From an uncultured Tenacibaculum sp. (lineage in GTDB: Bacteria > Bacteroidota > Bacteroidia > Flavobacteriales > Flavobacteriaceae), in NCBI GenBank assembly GCA_937922085.1, contig CAKZVD010000027.1, positions 1-64,000 of the forward strand: a stretch of DNA of 64,000 bases. Reading direction: 5' to 3'. The position numbers and the translations under genes were made by a program. The notes under the pieces are model-generated. The model was given only the letters and a program-made list of their open reading frames with translations, was not told the origin of the DNA and made no database searches. This document shows, piece after piece, positions 9,242 through 17,692 of this stretch (the first letter of the stretch is position 1; every line of letters starts with the position of its first letter).

Positions 9242-9310
9242 TAATAAAATTTAACTAATTTTGGCTCTTTATGATTTGGTGCTTCAAACATTGAGCCATA
9301 CTTTTATCAA

Positions 9311-9340
9311 CAAAAATAGCATTTATCAAATTGAAAGCAA
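9311..9340 (-). promoter_or_regulatory. Bacteroidetes-type promoter for the amidase gene cluster
   Basis: Read on the minus strand there is TTG (9340-9338), exactly 19 nt, then TATTTTTG (9318-9311). This matches the Bacteroidetes TTG-N19-TAnnTTTG consensus. It would give a leader of about 60 nt before the amidase start. The -33 element lies inside the first codons of the divergent LptD-like gene. Confidence 0.7.
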
Positions 9341-12039
9341 ATTCATCATACATACTTTTAATTTTATTTCTTTTTTGTTTTCAAATGAGTATCGCTCAAG
9401 AGAACAATAAAAAGGGGATTCCAGAGCAGTCTATCACTAAGAAAGACTCTGTTAAGATACTACAAAAAAAATCAGATTTAAATCTTAAAAAAAAATCTAT
9501 ACTTCCTATCGAAAAAGACTCGATACCTAAAGATTCTATTATAAAACCTAAAGAAGTTATCGATTTTACCATCACACATGATGCTGAAGACTATACTATT
9601 CAAAACGCAAAAGATAAAACCATAACATTATATAATAAAGCTAGAGTAATTTATGGTGATGTTGATTTAAAAGCAGGTAAAATAATCATCAACTATAGAA
9701 AAAACACCGTTTATGCTACTGGTATAAAAGACAGTACCGGATATGCACAAAAGCCTATTTTTAAACAAGGAAATCAAGAAACGGAACAAGATTCTATACT
9801 TTTTAATTTTAAAACAGAGAAAGCTTTAATTTATGGTATAAAAACTGTTCAAGGAGAAATGATAACTTATGGAGAGAAAACCAAGCGAGTAAATGACTCC
9901 ACTATTTACATGAGAAACTTGCGTTTTACTACTTCTAAAAAGAAAAACCCAGATTATCATATTGCCACTAGTAAAGCTAAATTAGTTCCTGGTAAAAAAA
10001 TTATTGTAGGTGGTAGTAATTTAGTTATTGCAGACGTTCCTACTCCTTTATATTTACCATTTGCTTATTTTCCTTTAACTCAAGAAAGAACCTCTGGTTT
10101 TATAATTCCTTCTTGGGGAGATAATAATCAACAAGGGTTTTTCTTGCAAAATGGAGGTTATTACTTTGCGCTTAGTGATTATTTTGATCTTCAAACAACT
10201 GGAGACATCTATTCTAATGGTAGTTGGGCTGTAAATTTTAATTCTAACTATAATGTTAGATATAAGTTTTCTGGTAATTTAAATTTTAGATTCCAAAACT
10301 TAACAACAAGTATTCCTGGTTTTAGCGATTTTTCTAAAGCCTCCAACTATAATTTATCTTGGAATCACAGGCAAGATGCAAAATCGAGTCCGAATTCTAA
10401 TTTAACCGCACGGGTTAATATAAGTAGTAGTAGTCAGTTTTTTAGACAATCTTTAAACGAAATAGATCAAAACCAAAGATTAACCAACTCCTTCAACTCA
10501 TCTATTAGTTATTATAAAAAATTTGTAGGTACTCCTTTTAATATGACGGCTACCATGTCTCATAATCAAAATTCAGGTAATGATATTATTAACATGACTT
10601 TACCTAGTTTACAAGTAAATATGGATCGGATATATCCTTTTACAGGTAAAGGTGGTGTTAAGAAAAACCCAATACAAAAAATTGGGTTGAACTATAGTAT
10701 GCGAGGTGAGCAACGAATTACGACTAATGAAGAAAATTTTTTAACTGGAAAAATGTTTGATGGTGCAAGGTCTGGTGTTCAACATACTATTAGTACCAAT
10801 ACCAATATAAAAGCTTTTAAATACTTTACTCTTTCACCAAATCTTAACTATAAAGATGTTTGGTATTTTGATAAAATAAAAAAACGGTACGATCCTAATA
10901 TAGAAAATACGAATGGTACTTTTGGTGCTGCTGTAAATGATACTATTAGTGGTTTTACTAGATTTAATGAATATAGTTTTGGGGTTTCTATGAGTACCAA
11001 TATTTATGGTACATTTAACTTCAAAAAAGGACGATTAAAAGCCATAAGACATACTATAAGACCTTCTATATCTTGGAGTTACAGACCTAATTTTGCTAGT
11101 GAATTTGAAGAAAGGGTTAGAAGAAGTTCTACACCTGGAGATGTTATTACCTATACTCCTTTTGAAAATGGTATTTATGGAGGGCCAGGTAGCGGTGTTT
11201 CTAATTTAGTTAGTTTTAGTGTAAACAATGTTTTTGAAGCTAAAGTAAAACCCAAAGATCCTGATAGTGATGAAGAGGATAAAAAAATTACACTTCTTAA
11301 TAATTTAAACTTTAGTACTAGTTACAATATAGCTCAGGATAGTTTACGTTGGAGTAATGTTAGTTTTTCTACAGGAACTCAACTTTTTAAAAATAAAATG
11401 TCTGTAAACCTTTCTGGTAGTTTAGATCCTTACCAAGTGAACTCTAATGGAGTAAGAATAGATAAATTTAATAGGTCTTTATTTAGATTAAGTAACGCTA
11501 CTTTAACCGCAAACTACAGCTTTTCTAATAAAGATTTTGAAGAAAAAAAAGAGGATGATAAAAAGGATAAAAATAAAAACAATCCTAATAATCCCCCAGA
11601 TGTTTTTGGTTCAGATGTGAATCCTACTAATGGTTTTCATAATCAAATACCCAACAATCAAAAAGAACCTGAAGAAAAAACGGCTGATTTATACAAAGCT
11701 AAAGTTCCATGGAATTTGAGTTTCGTATATTCTTCTAATTATAGTAATAACGGTATTAGTAATATTGGAATTCAAAGTCATACTGTTGGTTTTAGTGGTA
11801 GTGTAGATTTAACTCCTAAATGGAAGGTTGGATTTAGATCTTCTTACGATATAAAAAATGGTGCTTTCTCTTATACTACAATGAATTTTTCTAGAGATTT
11901 AGATAGCTGGCGTTTTAATTTTAACTGGGTGCCTTTTGGTAATTTTACATCTTATAATTTCTTTATTGGTGTTAAATCATCTATGTTAAGTGATTTAAAA
12001 TGGGATAAAAGACAACCACCAGATAGACGTTTATTTTAG
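9331..12039 (+). CDS. LptD-like LPS-assembly outer-membrane protein
   Basis: This 902-residue protein has a signal peptide ending at AQ (residues 22-23), then a low-complexity Lys/Ser/Asp stretch. An OstA/LptA-like beta-jellyroll follows (about 80-240, with ARVIYGDVDLKAGKIIINY), then a long beta-barrel domain. This is the Bacteroidetes form of LptD, which inserts lipopolysaccharide into the outer leaflet. The chosen start is TTG at 9331; the next ATG falls inside the signal peptide and would destroy it. A possible -7 element TAATTTTG lies at 9256-9263, without a good -33 element. Confidence 0.87.
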   Translation: MKANSSYILLILFLFCFQMSIAQENNKKGIPEQSITKKDSVKILQKKSDLNLKKKSILPIEKDSIPKDSIIKPKEVIDFTITHDAEDYTIQNAKDKTITLYNKARVIYGDVDLKAGKIIINYRKNTVYATGIKDSTGYAQKPIFKQGNQETEQDSILFNFKTEKALIYGIKTVQGEMITYGEKTKRVNDSTIYMRNLRFTTSKKKNPDYHIATSKAKLVPGKKIIVGGSNLVIADVPTPLYLPFAYFPLTQERTSGFIIPSWGDNNQQGFFLQNGGYYFALSDYFDLQTTGDIYSNGSWAVNFNSNYNVRYKFSGNLNFRFQNLTTSIPGFSDFSKASNYNLSWNHRQDAKSSPNSNLTARVNISSSSQFFRQSLNEIDQNQRLTNSFNSSISYYKKFVGTPFNMTATMSHNQNSGNDIINMTLPSLQVNMDRIYPFTGKGGVKKNPIQKIGLNYSMRGEQRITTNEENFLTGKMFDGARSGVQHTISTNTNIKAFKYFTLSPNLNYKDVWYFDKIKKRYDPNIENTNGTFGAAVNDTISGFTRFNEYSFGVSMSTNIYGTFNFKKGRLKAIRHTIRPSISWSYRPNFASEFEERVRRSSTPGDVITYTPFENGIYGGPGSGVSNLVSFSVNNVFEAKVKPKDPDSDEEDKKITLLNNLNFSTSYNIAQDSLRWSNVSFSTGTQLFKNKMSVNLSGSLDPYQVNSNGVRIDKFNRSLFRLSNATLTANYSFSNKDFEEKKEDDKKDKNKNNPNNPPDVFGSDVNPTNGFHNQIPNNQKEPEEKTADLYKAKVPWNLSFVYSSNYSNNGISNIGIQSHTVGFSGSVDLTPKWKVGFRSSYDIKNGAFSYTTMNFSRDLDSWRFNFNWVPFGNFTSYNFFIGVKSSMLSDLKWDKRQPPDRRLF

Positions 12040-12102
12040 TTAGTAGTTAGTAGTTAGTAGTTAGTAGTTAGTAGTTAGTAGTTAGTAGTTAGTAGTTAGT
12101 AA
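12040..12102 (+). repeat. heptanucleotide tandem repeat (TTAGTAG)9
   Basis: Eight perfect TTAGTAG units and a ninth, TTAGTAA, start at the base after the LptD-like stop codon. The array ends about 18 bp before TACTTTTG (12120-12127), a candidate -7 element for ridA. The array carries stop codons in its frames and does not code. Copy number could vary by slippage. Confidence 0.97.
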
Positions 12103-12236
12103 AATTATTTTTCTACGTTTACTTTTGTTAAGAACTAGAAATAGTTAATTCAAAACTTACAAACAAAATATATCTGTTGAAAAACAAAAAACCTTTTCGA
12201 CTAAAAAAAAATTAACTTAAAAAAAATAAATCAATC

Positions 12237-12617
12237 ATGAAAAAAATAATTAACACAAGCAAAGCTCCTGCTCCTATTGGCCCATATAATCAAGCTGTAT
12301 TAAGCGGAAATACTTTATATACATCTGGACAGATAGCTTTAGATCCTATTACTGGTGAATTAGTTTTAGATGATATTAAAAAAGAAACTACGCAGGTATT
12401 AGAAAATATGAAAGCTGTTTTAAATGAAGCAGAAATGTCTTTTGAAAACGTAGTTAAAACTTCTATTTTTATATCTGACATGAATAATTTTTCTGCTATT
12501 AATGAAGTATACGCTACTTATTTTGATGAGAAAAATGCTCCTGCAAGAGAAACTGTTGAAGTAGCTAACCTTCCTAAGTTTGTTAATGTAGAGATTAGTA
12601 TGATTGCTATCAAATAA
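12237..12617 (+). CDS. ridA: RidA family reactive-intermediate deaminase
   Basis: This 126-residue protein has the hallmark N-terminus (KAPAPIGPYNQAV), the central YTSGQIALDP, and the C-terminal catalytic-region motif APARETVEVANLPKFVNVEI, including the conserved Arg. RidA hydrolyses reactive 2-aminoacrylate/enamine intermediates released by PLP enzymes such as serine/threonine dehydratases. A serine dehydratase is encoded about 12 kb away. It is a cytoplasmic homotrimer and is complete in length. Confidence 0.95.
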   Translation: MKKIINTSKAPAPIGPYNQAVLSGNTLYTSGQIALDPITGELVLDDIKKETTQVLENMKAVLNEAEMSFENVVKTSIFISDMNNFSAINEVYATYFDEKNAPARETVEVANLPKFVNVEISMIAIK

Positions 12618-13170
12618 AAAAAAATACTATATTTTTAAAATTTATTCTAAACTAATTTCAAATTATATTTTAGTGTAATTTTTATTACAAAATTTATTTT
12701 CTAACTAAAAAAACAATTATGTTAAATTGCAAATACAATAAAAATTTATTTGTAAAAAAAAGCATCCATTAAACTCAAATAATCCCCAATAAACAGTACC
12801 TAAATACAAGATACTTACTCATACTTTTCATCTAAAATAATTCTGACCTAAAAATATAGATATAACTTTTAAAAATGAATATGGTAAGCGATCTAAACTA
12901 GAAATTAATAGAGTGTTAATATTAGAAAGAAAGGAGTTAAAATCTTTAATACCCAATCAAAAAGGTAGTTTTATGGTTCTTAAAAATGTAAACAATTCTA
13001 ATGATTATTAATAAGGAGCGTAATAAAAATATAGTATTAATAAATAGTAAAAATAACGACAGGTATAGTAATTATTTTTAAAGTTAAATAAGAAAATAAA
13101 GATAAAATCGCACGAAAATTGAACTATTATAAATTTAAATTTCTGTATAAAAGAAAATAAAACTATTAAA
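12618..13170. other. 553-bp gene-free stretch with a decayed coding remnant
   Basis: Mostly AT-rich sequence without an intact gene. The only coding-like part is the open frame at 12847-13011, reported separately. I see no terminator after ridA and no convincing promoter for the TPR gene. Confidence 0.6.
12847..13011 (+). pseudogene. 54-codon C-terminal gene remnant without a start
   Basis: After an in-frame TGA the frame stays open for 54 codons and reads like a real protein C-terminus (it includes EINRVLILERKELKSLIPN and ends NVNNSNDY), followed by TAA TAA. There is no start codon near its 5' end; the only internal ATG is 19 codons from the stop. The spacing of charged and hydrophobic residues suggests former coding sequence. 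The family is not recognised. Confidence 0.4.
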
Positions 13171-14415
13171 ATGAGAAAACAAATATTAATATTTTTTTTT
13201 AGCTTATTAACATTAACTTTTTTTGCTCAAAAAAAACAGATCAAATCTATAGAAAAGGCTCTTAATGAAAAGAATTTTAATGAAGCTTCTACAATTGTAA
13301 AATCATTGAAAGAATCTATTAAAGAAGCAGATGATAAATATAAATCTAAATACTACTTTTTAAAAGGGCAAACAGAAGTAGGAAAAAAAGATTATGAGAA
13401 AGCAGTAACCTCTTTTAATCAATTGTTTGACTTTGAAAAAAAAAAAGGTAAAGAGCGTTATTCTTCAGAAGCAAGATCAACTATTAACAAAATAATACAA
13501 TCTGTTTCTGATAAAGCAATTAGCTCTTATAATAAAGAGAAAAATTATGTGGAGGCAGCAAAATACTTTTACCTTACTTATAAATTAAGTCCCAGAGATA
13601 CTTCATTTGTTTATAATGCTGCAGTTAGTGCTACCCAAGCTGAAAAATATGATGACGCATTAAAGTATTACAAAGTGTTAATAGATATTGGTTATACAGG
13701 TAAAGAAACTTTGTATTTAGCTACTAATAAAGCAACAGGTAAAGAAGAAAATATAGGAAGCAAGACACAAAGAGACTTAATAATAAAGTCTGGAAAGTAT
13801 TTTAAACCAGTAAATAAAGCTACAAAAGGAAAATATGCAACTATTATTAAAAATATGGCTTTACTTTATAAAGAACAAGGTAAAATTGATGAAGCTATAG
13901 TGGCATTATCTGAAGCAAGAAAAGCAAATCCTAAAGACCTAAATTTATTATTGAATGAAGGAGATATATATATTAAACTAGGTAAAATGGATAAGTTTGG
14001 AGAGTTAATGAATGAAGCAATTTCTATAGATCCTAATAACTCAAATTTATACTATAATTTAGGTGTAATAAACTTTAATCAAGGTAAAAGAGAAGACGCT
14101 ATTAAATACTATAAAAAAGCAATTGAGTTAAAGCCAGACTATTTAGAAGCATATATAAACCTATCAACTGTTATTTTAGATAAAGAAAAATCAATTATTG
14201 AAGAAATGAATAAGAATTTATCAAACTTTAAAAAATTTGATAAATTAGCTTTACAACAGAAAGAATTATATACACAAGCATTACCATATTTAGAAAAAGC
14301 AAATGAATTAGCCCCTACTTTAGATAAAGTAAAATCTTTAATGGGTATTTATCAGGCTTTAGAAATGAATAAAAAATCTAAAGAGTTTAAAGACTTATAT
14401 AGATCTATGAGATAA
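13171..14415 (+). CDS. secreted or periplasmic TPR protein
   Basis: This 414-residue protein has a signal peptide (MRKQILIFFFSLLTLTFFAQ). Tetratricopeptide repeats cover residues about 35-95, 115-165 and 225-345; the best are NPKDLNLLLNEGDIYIKLG and NSNLYYNLGVINFNQGKRED. TPR solenoids mediate protein-protein contacts; no catalytic domain is present. It is monocistronic, with a terminator at 14439-14470. The partner is unknown. Confidence 0.88.
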   Translation: MRKQILIFFFSLLTLTFFAQKKQIKSIEKALNEKNFNEASTIVKSLKESIKEADDKYKSKYYFLKGQTEVGKKDYEKAVTSFNQLFDFEKKKGKERYSSEARSTINKIIQSVSDKAISSYNKEKNYVEAAKYFYLTYKLSPRDTSFVYNAAVSATQAEKYDDALKYYKVLIDIGYTGKETLYLATNKATGKEENIGSKTQRDLIIKSGKYFKPVNKATKGKYATIIKNMALLYKEQGKIDEAIVALSEARKANPKDLNLLLNEGDIYIKLGKMDKFGELMNEAISIDPNNSNLYYNLGVINFNQGKREDAIKYYKKAIELKPDYLEAYINLSTVILDKEKSIIEEMNKNLSNFKKFDKLALQQKELYTQALPYLEKANELAPTLDKVKSLMGIYQALEMNKKSKEFKDLYRSMR

Positions 14416-14438
14416 TAATTTTCTTAATTTTTAATTAG

Positions 14439-14470
14439 AAGTCGATTAACTTAAGGTTCATCGACTTTTT
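14439..14470 (+). terminator. Rho-independent terminator after the TPR gene
   Basis: The arms AAGTCGAT (14439-14446) and ATCGACTT (14460-14467) are followed by a T-run to 14470. Confidence 0.75.
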
Positions 14471-14539
14471 GTATTTTAAATCCTTATACAGTTTATGAAT
14501 ATTTTATTAAAATAAAAGATAAACTATTTTTACATAAGG

Positions 14540-14564
14540 AAAGGGTACCTAAAAGGCACCCTTT
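14540..14564 (-). terminator. hairpin downstream of the LipL32-family gene
   Basis: The arms AAAGGGTACC and GGCACCCTTT form a 10-bp stem with one mismatch and a TAAAA loop, 47 bp beyond the minus-strand stop. The U-tract on the minus strand is weak. Confidence 0.5.
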
Positions 14565-14610
14565 GTCTAAAACTAATAAAAAATAAGTAATCGAAATTAA
14601 CTTAAAAAAA

Positions 14611-15291
14611 CTAATTCATCTGAGCTAATAGCTCCTTTATACTTTTTGCCATTACCACTCCTGGTAATTTAACAGGCGATCCTATTTGAGCAACAAAAGT
14701 ACCCTTAACTTCCCCCTTTTTGTAAGTTGTAAAACCTACTCGATAAAGACCTCTTGTAAGTGCTTTTAATGGGTCACCTGTTTTACTTTTATATCTTAAT
14801 AAAGAATTATATTTTCTTCCACTTGGTTGTTTTGGCATTTCACCGCTATCATCATTTCTCGCTAAAACTGTCCATGAAGCCGATGCTGCATCTTTAACTT
14901 TTCCTTTTGTAAAAATATCAGATCTTTCTAATGTTATATAGGTATCAAAATAATCATCTGATTTTGCATTTGCTTCAAATGTTTTACCCTTAATAGCATT
15001 TTTAACTTTTACTTTTTTAGCAGGTGACATCATTCTTAATCCTAATTCTGGTGCAACTGCAGGTACCCATACATAGATGTAATAAAACTTTTTTCCATCT
15101 TTTACTTCATCCTCTGTGTTTGGTGCTGCGTACCCTAAATAACTAACCACGTCTGTATAAGGTACTTTCTTCTTAACAAATCCTATTTTCTTTTCTATAG
15201 AACTTCCAAATGATTTTAATTTTTGAGCGTTTGCGTTTCCTATAGTAAATAAAGCTATTGCTATTGGTGCAATAAATTTTAATGTTTTCAT
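14611..15291 (-). CDS. LipL32-family surface protein
   Basis: This 226-residue protein has a Sec signal peptide ending NANA-Q (residues 19-23). Its sequence matches the major Leptospira surface lipoprotein LipL32 at YYIYVWVPAVAPELGLRM (70-87), FDTYITLER (115-123), KYNSLLR (160-166) and GLYRVGFTTYKKGEVKGTF (181-199). The FDT pair corresponds to Ca-binding residues of LipL32. Unlike LipL32 there is no lipobox and no cysteine at all, and the Asp-rich Ca loop is reduced to NDDSGE (146-151). It is probably periplasmic or outer-membrane associated; the function is unknown. A -7-like TACCTTTG lies on the minus strand at 15321-15314. Confidence 0.85.
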   Translation of the reverse strand: MKTLKFIAPIAIALFTIGNANAQKLKSFGSSIEKKIGFVKKKVPYTDVVSYLGYAAPNTEDEVKDGKKFYYIYVWVPAVAPELGLRMMSPAKKVKVKNAIKGKTFEANAKSDDYFDTYITLERSDIFTKGKVKDAASASWTVLARNDDSGEMPKQPSGRKYNSLLRYKSKTGDPLKALTRGLYRVGFTTYKKGEVKGTFVAQIGSPVKLPGVVMAKSIKELLAQMN

Positions 15292-15412
15292 TTTAATTGA
15301 TTTTATTTTTCATCAAAGGTATGTCAGATATATACTTTTATAATAGGCAAAGAAAGAATCGATACACTTTAATTAATATTCGATACTGTTCTGTCTTTAT
15401 TTGTTTTTAGTT

Positions 15413-15448
15413 CAAAAAAAAAGAGACTACCTTTTCAGGTAATCTCTT
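15413..15448 (-). terminator. Rho-independent terminator of gapA
   Basis: The arms AAGAGACTACC (15421-15431) and GGTAATCTCTT (15438-15448) form an 11-bp stem with one mismatch. On the minus strand it is followed by a run of T (A-run 15414-15422 on the plus strand). It lies 23 bp after the gapA stop. Confidence 0.85.
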
Positions 15449-15470
15449 CTTAATTTTTATTTAGCTCTTA

Positions 15471-16463
15471 TTATAAAGAAGCAGCATATTCTAATAAATC
15501 TACAATTTTAGTAGCATAACCATATTCATTATCGTACCAAGAAATTACTTTAAAGAAATTTCCATTTAACTCTAAACTAGCTCCTGCATCAATAATTGAT
15601 GTTCTAGAGTCTGACACAAAATCTTGTGATACAACTTCGTCTTCTGTATAACCTACAACACCTTGTAACTCTCCTTCAGAAGCTTCTTTTAATTTTGCAA
15701 GAATCTCTTTTAATGTAGTTTCTTTTTCTGTTCTAAAAGTTAAATCTACTAAAGATACATCTGCAGTAGGTACACGTACAGCCATACCTGTTAATTTACC
15801 TTCTAATGCTGGTATTACTTTAGTAACAGCAATAGCTGCCCCTGTAGTAGTAGGAATCATATTACGTAATACAGAACGTCCTCTTCTCCATTTACTATTA
15901 GGTCCATCTACTGCATCTTGCCCAGAAGTAGCTGCATGAATTGTAGTCATTAAACCTTCTACTAATCCAAAGTTATCATTAACTACTTTAGCTAAAGGCG
16001 CTAAACAATTTGTTGTACATGATGCATTTGATATAATTGTTTCATCTGCAGAAAGTTCTTTATTATTTACTCCCATCACATACATGTTTGCATCTTTAGA
16101 GGGTGCAGAAATTATTACTTTCTTAGCACCTCCTTTTATATGTAAACCTGCTTTTTCTTTTGTTAAAAAGAATCCTGTAGCTTCAATTACATAATCGGCT
16201 CCAACTTCATTCCATTTTAAATTTTCTGGATTTCTATCTGCAGTTATTCTTATTGACTGACCATTAACAACTAAGTTTCCGTCTTTTACTTCTACTGTAC
16301 CATTGAAACGACCATGCACAGAATCATATTTTAACAAATAAGCAAGGTAATCTACATCTAACAAATCATTAATTGCTACAATTTGTACATTACCTCTTTG
16401 AATTGCTGAACGGAATGCTAAGCGACCAATTCTACCAAAACCATTAATTCCTATTTTTATCAT
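15471..16463 (-). CDS. gapA: type I glyceraldehyde-3-phosphate dehydrogenase
   Basis: This 330-residue glycolytic enzyme oxidises glyceraldehyde-3-phosphate with NAD and phosphate. It has the NAD-binding [10 protein letters not shown] (residues 5-14), the active-site SNASCTTNC with nucleophile Cys149, and [11 protein letters not shown] near the C-terminus. It is complete in length and lies 117 bp downstream of pfkA on the same strand. The two form a small glycolytic unit ended by the terminator at 15413-15448. Confidence 0.97.
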   Translation of the reverse strand: MIKIGINGFGRIGRLAFRSAIQRGNVQIVAINDLLDVDYLAYLLKYDSVHGRFNGTVEVKDGNLVVNGQSIRITADRNPENLKWNEVGADYVIEATGFFLTKEKAGLHIKGGAKKVIISAPSKDANMYVMGVNNKELSADETIISNASCTTNCLAPLAKVVNDNFGLVEGLMTTIHAATSGQDAVDGPNSKWRRGRSVLRNMIPTTTGAAIAVTKVIPALEGKLTGMAVRVPTADVSLVDLTFRTEKETTLKEILAKLKEASEGELQGVVGYTEDEVVSQDFVSDSRTSIIDAGASLELNGNFFKVISWYDNEYGYATKIVDLLEYAASL

Positions 16464-16580
16464 GTTCCTGAATTTTATCTAGTGTTGTTTGTATTTCTTT
16501 TATTATTGTAATATTCTTATTTCTGACCTAAATCTTCCTTAACTAAAAAAGAAGATCCCAGTATAAACATAAAATTATTT

Positions 16581-17567
16581 TTATGTCGTCATTATATCTG
16601 AAACTCTTAATAATTCTTTATTAATTGAGTGTTGTCCTTTTATTGCTTTTTCCAAATCAGTTGCTAACACTTCATTGTTTTTTAAACCTACCATTAAATT
16701 CGATTTCCCATCTATTAATAGTTCTACTGACTTTACTCCTAGCCTAGATGCTAAAACCCTATCAAAACAGCTCGGAGAACCTCCTCTTTGCATATGCCCT
16801 AAAACAGAAACTCTAACCTCATATTCAGGCATATTTTCCTCAACATAATCAGCTAATTCGTATACATTCCTTCCAGATTTATCTCCTTCAGCAACAACCA
16901 CTATACTCGATGATTTTCCTGATCTTCTACTCTTTTTTAAAGACTCTAACATTCTTTCTAATCCTAAATTCTCTTCAGGAATTAAAATCTCCTCTGCTCC
17001 TGCTCCAACTCCGGCATTTAAAGCTATAAAACCAGCATCTCTACCCATCACCTCAACAAAAAACAGCCTATTATGAGAGGAAGCAGTATCTCTAATTTTA
17101 TCTATTGCTTCCATTGCTGTATTTAATGCCGTATCATACCCTAAAGTATGAGATGTTCCGTATATATCATTGTCGATAGTTCCTGGAATTCCTATCACCG
17201 GAAAACCATATTCTTTATTAAAAACAACACCTCCTGTAAAAGATCCATCTCCACCGATTACCACCAATCCATCAATCTCTTGTTCCTTTAAGTTTTCAAA
17301 AGCTTGTTTTCTTCCTTCTTTAGTCCTAAAATCTTTAGACCTTGCAGACTTTAATATAGTACCTCCTTTATTTATGATATTATTTACACTTCTGGCGGAC
17401 ATTGTAACAAAATCTCCTTCAATCATTCCTTGATACCCTCTGTAAATACCAATACATTCAGTTCTATAATATGCACACGCCCTAACTACAGAACGTATGG
17501 CTGCGTTCATTCCAGGAGAATCTCCCCCAGAAGTCATTACTGCTATTTTTTTAATTTTTTTATTCAT
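16581..17567 (-). CDS. pfkA: ATP-dependent 6-phosphofructokinase
   Basis: This 328-residue enzyme phosphorylates fructose-6-phosphate. Conserved motifs in order are TSGGDSPGMNAAIR, GGDGSFTGG (ATP site), GIPGTIDNDI with the catalytic Asp, and MGRDAGFIALNAGVGAGAEE. Gly in GGDGS (rather than Asp at the next position) indicates the ATP-dependent type, not the PPi type. It is the first gene of the pfkA-gapA unit. A -7-like TAAATTTG lies on the minus strand at 17586-17579, 12 bp upstream, without a good -33 element. Confidence 0.96.
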   Translation of the reverse strand: MNKKIKKIAVMTSGGDSPGMNAAIRSVVRACAYYRTECIGIYRGYQGMIEGDFVTMSARSVNNIINKGGTILKSARSKDFRTKEGRKQAFENLKEQEIDGLVVIGGDGSFTGGVVFNKEYGFPVIGIPGTIDNDIYGTSHTLGYDTALNTAMEAIDKIRDTASSHNRLFFVEVMGRDAGFIALNAGVGAGAEEILIPEENLGLERMLESLKKSRRSGKSSSIVVVAEGDKSGRNVYELADYVEENMPEYEVRVSVLGHMQRGGSPSCFDRVLASRLGVKSVELLIDGKSNLMVGLKNNEVLATDLEKAIKGQHSINKELLRVSDIMTT

Positions 17568-17692
17568 AAATCTAGTCTCAAATTTACTTATTATTTGTAA
17601 CTATTTCTCATAAAAATGCGAAATCGTTTTCGGCTTTTATTAATATTTAACGTTTTAAAATATTTATTTAATTTAGCAATCAAACCTATACT

